DNA of 54,924 nucleotides from Saccharofermentans sp. (lineage in GTDB: Bacteria > Bacillota_A > Clostridia > Saccharofermentanales > Saccharofermentanaceae): NCBI GenBank assembly GCA_024695565.1, contig JAILHX010000010.1, positions 1 to 54,924 of the forward strand, given 5' to 3'. Below, piece by piece: positions 49,688 through 54,924 of the stretch. How positions within the stretch are numbered: position 1 is the stretch's first letter; every line of letters starts with the position of its first letter. The translations under genes and the position numbers were made by a program. Below the pieces are notes generated by a model. It saw only the letters and a program-made list of their open reading frames with translations. It did not search any database and was not told the origin of the DNA.

Positions 49688-51367
49688 TTACGAACCCAAC
49701 GGCTTAAACGGACTCTTTGGAGCACCATTCGAATCATTTGATCCGAGAGGCTTGAAAGGACTCGGAGCAGCTGGTGCCGGCGGAGCTTTGGGTGCTTCCG
49801 CTTCCGGTTTTGCCGGTTCTGATTTCTTAAAAGGACTCGGCCTTGAAGAACCCTCCGATGACGCACCATTAGAACTTGAAGAATTCATGGGGAAGAAACG
49901 GCTCGGGCTCTCTGCTCTCTGAGGCAGTTTCTCACCGCCTTCATCTGAACCCAAAGAAGAGAAAGAACCCAGCTTTGTCTGTTCCTGATAAGAACCGCCA
50001 TCGTCATCCATAGACAAATGTGAGCCGAGCTTTGCTGTTCCCTGGTGTAAACCGCCGTCTTTATCACCTAAACTTATTGTCTTGTAAGATGTTGTACCTG
50101 ATTTGCCGTCAACTGCTTCAATCTCCTGTTTGGAAGATGCAGTAAGATGGAACATGCTCGGATCAGCTGTCTGAGGCTTAGGCTGTTCTGTTTCAGGTCT
50201 TGGCATAGTCATCTTGAAAGGGCTCGGATCTTCTGTATCAGATGATCCTGCAACCGCTGAAGGCTTGAAAGGACTATATTCAGGTACAGCCTGAGGAGCT
50301 GCGGCCTCGGGTGCTTCAACCTTCGGCTTTTCAGGTTCTATTGGTTTAAACGGGCTCGAGAAAGCAGGTTCAGCAGGCAGTTCAACTTCCGGTTTCTTTA
50401 CTTCCGGCGTTTTGATCTCTGCGGGCTCAGGCTTTTCCTCAGGTGCCTCTGCTTCAGGTTCCTTTGCTAAGCCGAAAGAAGCAAAGACAGGTGCATCGTT
50501 TGCAGTCAGAGTTTTCTCTTCCTTTTTTTCTTCCACTTTTTCTTCTGCTTTTTCTTTCGCTTTTTCTTCTATGCTGACAGGCTCAGTTTTCTCAACAGGT
50601 TCTTCATCTTCAGTTTTGAGTTTAGCGAAGATAGGCTGATCAAAAACCAGATCTGCAAAAGGATCTTCATCATCATCTAAGTCAGCTTTCTCATCGAAAC
50701 TCTTATCCTCTGTTACCACATCGTTATTCCCGAGTTCCAGATATGTCGAGAAGTCTATACCGAATCCTGTAAGAGAAATGCCGGAATCTTTTTGTCTCAT
50801 ATCAACGATAAGACCCAGTGATGCTAATCTGATAACAGCGGCGTCCTTATCGCCTGCTTCAAAATCGGCTTTGCTGCCGCCGGCTGCTAATTGCAATACG
50901 GCATAATCACCGACAAACATTCTTAAGTTAGCTTCAGCAAGTTCAAAGAATCTATCCCAATTGAAATCTGTGTTCCAATAAGCAGCATATAAACAACCAA
51001 GATACTGGACCTGCAAAATGTTTAAACACTGCTCTATGAAGATCAACACATGCTCATATTCCGAATCCAGATTCTTATCACGATCAAGATTATCAACATG
51101 CTTATCTTTCTTGACCTGAGGCAATCCGAATCTGTTAAAAGACTGAAGGAATACTGCAATCCGCTTACATAAAAGCTTGTCACTCAAAGACATGGCGGAC
51201 TTGCCGGCAGAACACATCTCCTTGATTACCGGTGTCCCTTCGACAAGGCTGCTGTTTTCGATCAAGGCATCTAAAGACACCATATTAAAATCCATAGAAG
51301 GATCAACGGTATTTCTTAACAAAGAACTTCCGAACGCTTTAATCATATCGCTCATATTACTCACCAT
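49688..51367 (-). CDS. Scaffold-like protein with repeated SPFKP motifs
   Basis: A 559-residue protein. The first ~210 residues are helical and folded (FLQSFNRFGLPQ, VLIFIEQCLNILQVQYLG, YWNTDFNWDRFFELAEANLRMF). The rest is disordered: acidic (ADLDDDEDPFADL), then Glu/Lys/Pro-rich, then Pro/Ser/Gly-rich. It carries six SPFK motifs (SPFKPI, SPFKPS, SPFKMT, SPFKKS, SPFKPL, SPFKPL), the last ending at the C-terminus, plus two TxKLGS motifs. Such evenly spread short motifs suggest multivalent binding of a partner. No family recognised. ATG 51367 is used; ATG 51355, closer to a GGTGAG, is an alternative. Confidence 0.75.
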   Translation of the reverse strand: MVSNMSDMIKAFGSSLLRNTVDPSMDFNMVSLDALIENSSLVEGTPVIKEMCSAGKSAMSLSDKLLCKRIAVFLQSFNRFGLPQVKKDKHVDNLDRDKNLDSEYEHVLIFIEQCLNILQVQYLGCLYAAYWNTDFNWDRFFELAEANLRMFVGDYAVLQLAAGGSKADFEAGDKDAAVIRLASLGLIVDMRQKDSGISLTGFGIDFSTYLELGNNDVVTEDKSFDEKADLDDDEDPFADLVFDQPIFAKLKTEDEEPVEKTEPVSIEEKAKEKAEEKVEEKKEEKTLTANDAPVFASFGLAKEPEAEAPEEKPEPAEIKTPEVKKPEVELPAEPAFSSPFKPIEPEKPKVEAPEAAAPQAVPEYSPFKPSAVAGSSDTEDPSPFKMTMPRPETEQPKPQTADPSMFHLTASSKQEIEAVDGKSGTTSYKTISLGDKDGGLHQGTAKLGSHLSMDDDGGSYQEQTKLGSFSSLGSDEGGEKLPQRAESPSRFFPMNSSSSNGASSEGSSRPSPFKKSEPAKPEAEAPKAPPAPAAPSPFKPLGSNDSNGAPKSPFKPLGS

Positions 51368-51543
51368 ACATGATAAATGGCCTTACAGCCGTTTCTTCTG
51401 CCTACATCCTTAAAAATACCATATAAATTTATGCTATTCAAAAATATATGTATATTTATGTGCAAATTGTGTCGGAATATTCCAAAATCATACTTTCAGA
51501 ACCGCATCTAAAACGAGTGATCCGTGCCGGAAAACTCTGACAG

Positions 51544-52239
51544 TTATCTGATCAGCTCTGAGAGCGAGTGAATCTTAGTATATGGTATATCAACATCAGA
51601 GGCCGGATTAGCCGCGATAAGAATCGGAGTAATGCCTAGTTCAGCAGCGCCATCCAGATTTACGGTACTGTCATCAACAAAAACCGTTTCGCGAGCATCG
51701 CAACCGCATTTACCTAAAGCATCGAGATACATATTCCTGTCAGGCTTAAATACGCCCAGCGAAAAGCTATATGTTGCAAAGGAAAAGTATTCCAAAACAC
51801 CGATTGCCCGAAGCTGATTCTCAATGCTCGGCCATGTATCAGAAATTATTCCCAGTCTGAATGTTTTACTGAGTTCCTGAACAACCTCCCGCACATCAGG
51901 ATAGATCTTGTAGTTATCCATGTTGTATGTACGGTCTCTGGCAATTGATGTCAGCTCAGCTTCTGTCAGATTCAGATTAAGACATTCGGATACAATGCGA
52001 TAGTATTGATAGAATTGTCCCGCTTCATCCTCTTCATTAAGAATCAGATGCACCTTTTCAAGATAATCCGCGCCGGTCGCTCTCGCTTTATTTATCTGAT
52101 CATCCCTGCATTGATTAAGACGTTCTCCGGCAATCTCATAAAACCGGTTTGTAAACATCCAGTCTCCGGAAGCAGGATAGTCAAGCGTATATCCTACGTC
52201 AAAGAAGATAACGGATTTATCTGATAAAAGATTGTGCAT
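51544..52239 (-). CDS. HAD-superfamily hydrolase
   Basis: A 231-residue HAD protein. Motif I reads FFDVGYTL, with the nucleophile Asp but Gly in place of the usual second Asp; motif II is GIISDTWPS, the Lys is in GVFKPDRNMY, and motif III is VFVDDSTVNLDGA. The helical cap (about residues 20-105) is of the C1 type. The DxG variant occurs in HAD groups with modified chemistry, so phosphatase activity is likely but not certain. It sits between the SPFKP scaffold gene and the duplicated zinc-ribbon gene on the same strand. Confidence 0.88.
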   Translation of the reverse strand: MHNLLSDKSVIFFDVGYTLDYPASGDWMFTNRFYEIAGERLNQCRDDQINKARATGADYLEKVHLILNEEDEAGQFYQYYRIVSECLNLNLTEAELTSIARDRTYNMDNYKIYPDVREVVQELSKTFRLGIISDTWPSIENQLRAIGVLEYFSFATYSFSLGVFKPDRNMYLDALGKCGCDARETVFVDDSTVNLDGAAELGITPILIAANPASDVDIPYTKIHSLSELIR

Positions 52240-52285
52240 TTAACCTCCGATTTTCTTAAATGTATCAGCAGATGCCAGGTCATCT

Positions 52286-54088
52286 TTATAGCATATCTCT
52301 CATTATGGTCTTGTCTTTCCTCACAAAATCATGGACGAATCTCCCGGTATCGCTCGCGTGCTTAGATGATTCATTCTCGAGTTCTCTTATCTTATCGTCT
52401 ATCGTGCGGGCTTCATCATAGAGCTCTGCGTTGGCTTTTTTCATTTTCCTTATCTTTCTCATACTGAAAAAGTAACTAAGGTTATTAAATATGAGGAAGA
52501 CGAGACTTATTCCGGCAAAAAATAATACAAACGGGAGATCCGTGGCTAAAGAATCAGGATTGGAAGAATAATCATCAATCATATACTTAGCAAATACAAG
52601 GGTCATCAGCATAAAATAGGCTGTGCCGATCCACATGGCAATGTATGCAATTATCGGTCCATCATATGATATATCTTCGCCACAACCAGCTTTGTTGTTC
52701 TGAGTAATGACAGAATTGATGTTGTTCTTTTCTTTTAAGAGAGCTTCGATCTCTTCGGAACAATCAGACAATCTCTTCTTCTCGGCATAGACATTTGCAA
52801 ACTCAGTAAAGTATGGCTTGTCTTCTTCAGAAGCGTTTTCAATTACCCGGCTAACAATCTTGGAGTCATAATCGAATTCTTTATTAACCTGCTCCAGTTC
52901 TCTCATGTCTGTCAGATGGGCTGCTGCAAGCATTAATCCTCTGAGCGCGAGAAAATCATGAGGGTCCTTTTTCAGCATGAACTCGTATGCTTCTGTCGTA
53001 GCCATAAACTCTCCCCTGGAGAGATATGTCTCACCTGCCTCATGTATCCGGTCTTCTCTGAAGTATTCGTAATCGTAAGTCGAACCGCAGAAAGTACAAT
53101 GGTACATCTGCTTATCGCGGTCTATTCGGAGGCTGCCGCCGCAGGAAGGACACTGGTGCTGCTTGATTTTGCCAAACTCTGATACTTGTTCCTTTACGGA
53201 ACCTGTTACTATCTGATGGTCTTTCCTGATAAGATCCTGGCTGGCTTTCCTGATATCGGCTGCAAGCATTTTCGCTTTAGCTTCAAGGACCTTGATCTTC
53301 CTCGCGGTTGCTTCTGATTCGATTTCCAGCTTTCTGATTTCAGCATCTATTGCCTTTATCTTTCTCAAGTTGGGATAGAAAACCGAAAAATTAATGATTG
53401 AACCGAAGATAAGTACCAATACGCCAAAAATAACTAAGAACATTGCTATCTCTTCATCGCCGCGGTCCATATATGCTCCAAGGAAACTGGGCACGCTGAA
53501 AAAGGCCGTAAAACACCACACAATATTGAACATTGGTTTAGGATCCAGTCTGTTTCCGCTCTTGGATACTAAATAGTGTTCGTAACGGGAATCATCGGTC
53601 AGCCTGATATTAGCCTCTATTTTGTTCCATTCCCGGCGCAGTGATTCGATCTCCCTGTAATAATCAAGCAACTGCTTTTTGTCAGCATAGATCTTGCTAA
53701 ATTCCGTGAAGTATTCCTTGTCTTCTTCCGAAGCTGCATCAAGCACTTCACGGGCCAGTTTGGAATCATATGAGAAGTGTTTTACTTCGTTTATACGGAT
53801 AAAGCTATCCATATCTTTCAGATTCAGATAAGCTGCAGCAAGCATCAATCCTCTGAGCGCGATAAAATCGTGAGGATTCTTCTTCAATATGAGTCTGTAT
53901 GCATCGACAGCGGCCTCGACCTCACCTCTTGAGAGATAAGTCTCGCCCATCTCATGCAGCTGTTCTTCTCTGAAATAATCGTAATCGTAAGTCGAACCGC
54001 AGGAAGCACAGCGGTACATCTGCTTCTCGCTGTCTTCGATCAGGTTTCCGCCGCATGACGGACACTGATGTCTCTTAATCTGGCTCAT
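52286..54088 (-). CDS. Internally duplicated zinc-ribbon/TPR-like/membrane protein
   Basis: A 600-residue protein made of two copies of one ~295-residue unit (about 4-298 and 308-600). Each unit has a zinc ribbon (Cys9, 12, 27, 30; Cys313, 316, 331, 334), a GETYLSRGE TPR-like helical pair ending PHDF-ALRGLMLAAA, an EEDK-YFTEF-YA-KK segment, a coiled coil, two membrane segments (about 186-240; about 480-540) and a second charged coiled coil. The zinc ribbons would face the cytosol. The unit is not a family I can name. AAGGGATTAAGGA precedes the ATG. Confidence 0.82.
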   Translation of the reverse strand: MSQIKRHQCPSCGGNLIEDSEKQMYRCASCGSTYDYDYFREEQLHEMGETYLSRGEVEAAVDAYRLILKKNPHDFIALRGLMLAAAYLNLKDMDSFIRINEVKHFSYDSKLAREVLDAASEEDKEYFTEFSKIYADKKQLLDYYREIESLRREWNKIEANIRLTDDSRYEHYLVSKSGNRLDPKPMFNIVWCFTAFFSVPSFLGAYMDRGDEEIAMFLVIFGVLVLIFGSIINFSVFYPNLRKIKAIDAEIRKLEIESEATARKIKVLEAKAKMLAADIRKASQDLIRKDHQIVTGSVKEQVSEFGKIKQHQCPSCGGSLRIDRDKQMYHCTFCGSTYDYEYFREDRIHEAGETYLSRGEFMATTEAYEFMLKKDPHDFLALRGLMLAAAHLTDMRELEQVNKEFDYDSKIVSRVIENASEEDKPYFTEFANVYAEKKRLSDCSEEIEALLKEKNNINSVITQNNKAGCGEDISYDGPIIAYIAMWIGTAYFMLMTLVFAKYMIDDYSSNPDSLATDLPFVLFFAGISLVFLIFNNLSYFFSMRKIRKMKKANAELYDEARTIDDKIRELENESSKHASDTGRFVHDFVRKDKTIMRDML

Positions 54089-54263
54089 TCCTTAATCCCT
54101 TATTATTCCAAGCTCAACATATATCAAGCAATATCAAAACATAACAATTCAAGACACTCCTAGGATAAGATCATTATATCATTACTCTATTCTGACTAAA
54201 CAGGCTCAAATCCGCATACAATAGGGGGCTGGAATCTTAAGCCATCTTAAACCACTTTCAGCC

Positions 54264-54298
54264 AAAAAAACAGGGGTCTGAGAAAACCCCAAACCCCT
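54264..54298 (-). terminator. Terminator of the tRNA-Arg locus
   Basis: On the minus strand a stem AGGGGT/ACCCCT (54293-54298 with 54272-54277) is followed by G and a T7 run (54264-54270), 10 bp after the tRNA 3' end. Confidence 0.75.
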
Positions 54299-54307
54299 TG
54301 ATTTAAC

Positions 54308-54354
54308 TGGTGATCGTGAGCGGATTCGAACCGCTGGCCTACCGCTTAGGAGCG
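54308..54354 (-). other. 3' portion of tRNA-Arg (CCT): attachment-site remnant
   Basis: On the minus strand the sequence from the anticodon loop CTCCTAA (anticodon CCT at 54348-54350) through a normal T-arm AGCGG-TTCGAAT-CCGCT, acceptor 3' strand CACGATC, A and encoded CCA (ending 54308) is a clean tRNA 3' half. The expected 5' acceptor GATCGTG and D-arm are absent upstream, and the 5' side of the anticodon stem no longer pairs. This is how the chromosomal end of an element integrated into a tRNA 3' half looks. Confidence 0.75.
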
Positions 54355-54409
54355 TCCAAAGAACAGCTAAAACATTGAAAGAACAGAGTTTCCGGGCTTT
54401 CCACTTTCT

Positions 54410-54431
54410 AGTTTAGCCACAGTTTAGCCAC
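54410..54431. repeat. Tandem 11-bp direct repeats beside the tRNA remnant
   Basis: Two copies of AGTTTAGCCAC in a row (54410-54420, 54421-54431). A second pair, AAAGAACAG, occurs at 54358-54366 and 54378-54386. Such direct repeats near an att core are typical of recombinase arm-binding sites (inference). Confidence 0.6.
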
Positions 54432-54481
54432 TTAAATTCCATTTCAATTGCCATCAAAAGCGATTAGAAGAAATACGTATT

Positions 54482-54924
54482 TTATTTATGTGGTAATAAT
54501 CCAGGAAACGGCTCATAGGCTTTTCTGACTCGTTTCACCATTTCATTGAAATCGTTTTCACGGATTACCACATCATACTTTCCAATCACGGTTCCAAATG
54601 ACATAGTATCTGTCAATCCTGAATAGTTCTTCAAATAAGCAAGCATGTTTTCTTTAGATGCATCCTTACTATAGATTTTCAAGAAGAAATACCCTTCTTG
54701 GTCATTAGCAGGATATTTAACTATCTTAAGGCAATCCATATACTTCTGACTGATCAGTTTTCTATAGAAAGCCTCAATTCTCTCTTCTTTGTCCAACATC
54801 ATAAAATAAACAACACGTTCATCTCCGGGAAAACTCCTCTTAATGTAATTCCTGTATGGAGAGGAACGGAGCCTGCTGACAAGATTGCGATTCACTTCAT
54901 CTTCAGTATCGCTGTAATAGATCA
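54482..54924 (-). CDS. Partial protein with AsnC/RAM-like C-terminal region (5' end outside window)
   Basis: The frame is open to the right edge, so at least 146 C-terminal residues are visible and the true start lies outside; a GTG at 54895 is internal. The stretch GYFFLKIYSKDASKENMLAYLKNYSGL followed by SFGTVIGKYDVVIRENDFNEM follows the strand-helix-strand pattern of AsnC/Lrp ligand-binding (RAM) domains, with an earlier similar unit VVYFMMLDKEERIEAFYRKL. It lies on the element side of the tRNA-Arg remnant in AT-rich DNA, so it may be the first gene of the integrated element. Function unknown. Confidence 0.65.
   Translation of the reverse strand, partial: IYYSDTEDEVNRNLVSRLRSSPYRNYIKRSFPGDERVVYFMMLDKEERIEAFYRKLISQKYMDCLKIVKYPANDQEGYFFLKIYSKDASKENMLAYLKNYSGLTDTMSFGTVIGKYDVVIRENDFNEMVKRVRKAYEPFPGLLPHK

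Noticed and set aside
54308..54385. An intact tRNA-Arg gene
   Set aside because: No 5' acceptor strand matching CACGATC and no D-arm is found upstream, and the anticodon stem does not pair, so only the 3' half is present.

Overview
The window looks like the chromosome of an anaerobic, low-to-moderate GC Clostridia-type Bacillota. Supporting signs are AGGAGG-type ribosome binding sites, a LexA box of the Gram-positive type on recA, a single-domain superoxide reductase, DUF975/CmpB-like and DUF3021 membrane proteins, LytTR and XRE/DUF2975 regulatory modules, and lysine/peptidoglycan genes typical of Gram-positive anaerobes. I cannot name the genus.

Layout. 1-3.2 kb: the end of an unknown gene, a membrane protein (422-1453), then recX-recA on the minus strand with an SOS-type promoter. 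3.3-7.4 kb: a YkuD L,D-transpeptidase, then a minus-strand operon of serine hydrolase, LytTR regulator, DUF3021 membrane protein and HIT protein. 7.4-14.4 kb: a tightly packed six-gene minus-strand housekeeping operon, proC-rnhA-nudix-ftsK-pncC-murJ. 14.5-20 kb: tRNA-Trp, a large DUF6020-like membrane protein, an acidic membrane protein, an SDR and citrate synthase. 20.0-20.4 kb: a 64-bp tandem repeat array rich in GTAC, enclosed by two terminators. 20.4-29.3 kb: a small HPr-like protein, lysA, a DUF975-CmpB fusion, an SDR, superoxide reductase, a GT39-like glycosyltransferase, RlmI-like methyltransferase and a DUF6935-like protein. 29.4-41.1 kb: signalling genes, with three cyclic-di-GMP-type proteins (an EAL protein, a membrane GGDEF protein, a double-SBP GGDEF sensor), a DUF2975/XRE operon and a GH43 glycosidase. 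41.1-48.5 kb: an FtsX/MacB-type ABC transporter behind a manganese (yybP-ykoY) riboswitch, a DUF6273 lipoprotein and an OmpR/histidine kinase pair. 48.5-54.1 kb: poorly characterised zinc-ribbon and scaffold-like proteins plus a HAD hydrolase. 54.3 kb to the end: the 3' part of a tRNA-Arg(CCT), which looks like an attachment-site remnant at the edge of an integrated element continuing past the window.

The strongest non-coding observations are: (1) a 58-bp promoter/operator present twice (335-392 and 34696-34753, 47/58 identical), joining a lone membrane protein to the XRE/DUF2975 operon; (2) a manganese riboswitch with a readable aptamer, anti-antiterminator, antiterminator and UUCG-loop terminator upstream of an ABC exporter-like operon whose permease carries a DxDxDGxxD metal-binding-type loop; (3) the insulated 64-bp repeat array; (4) a tRNA-Arg att-type remnant; (5) three signalling genes whose -10 boxes lie so close to the start codon that their mRNAs should be leaderless; and (6) an unusual neighbourhood of a zinc-ribbon membrane protein, an SPFKP-motif scaffold and an internally duplicated zinc-ribbon/TPR membrane protein. 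All functional statements come from reading motifs by eye; no database search was run.
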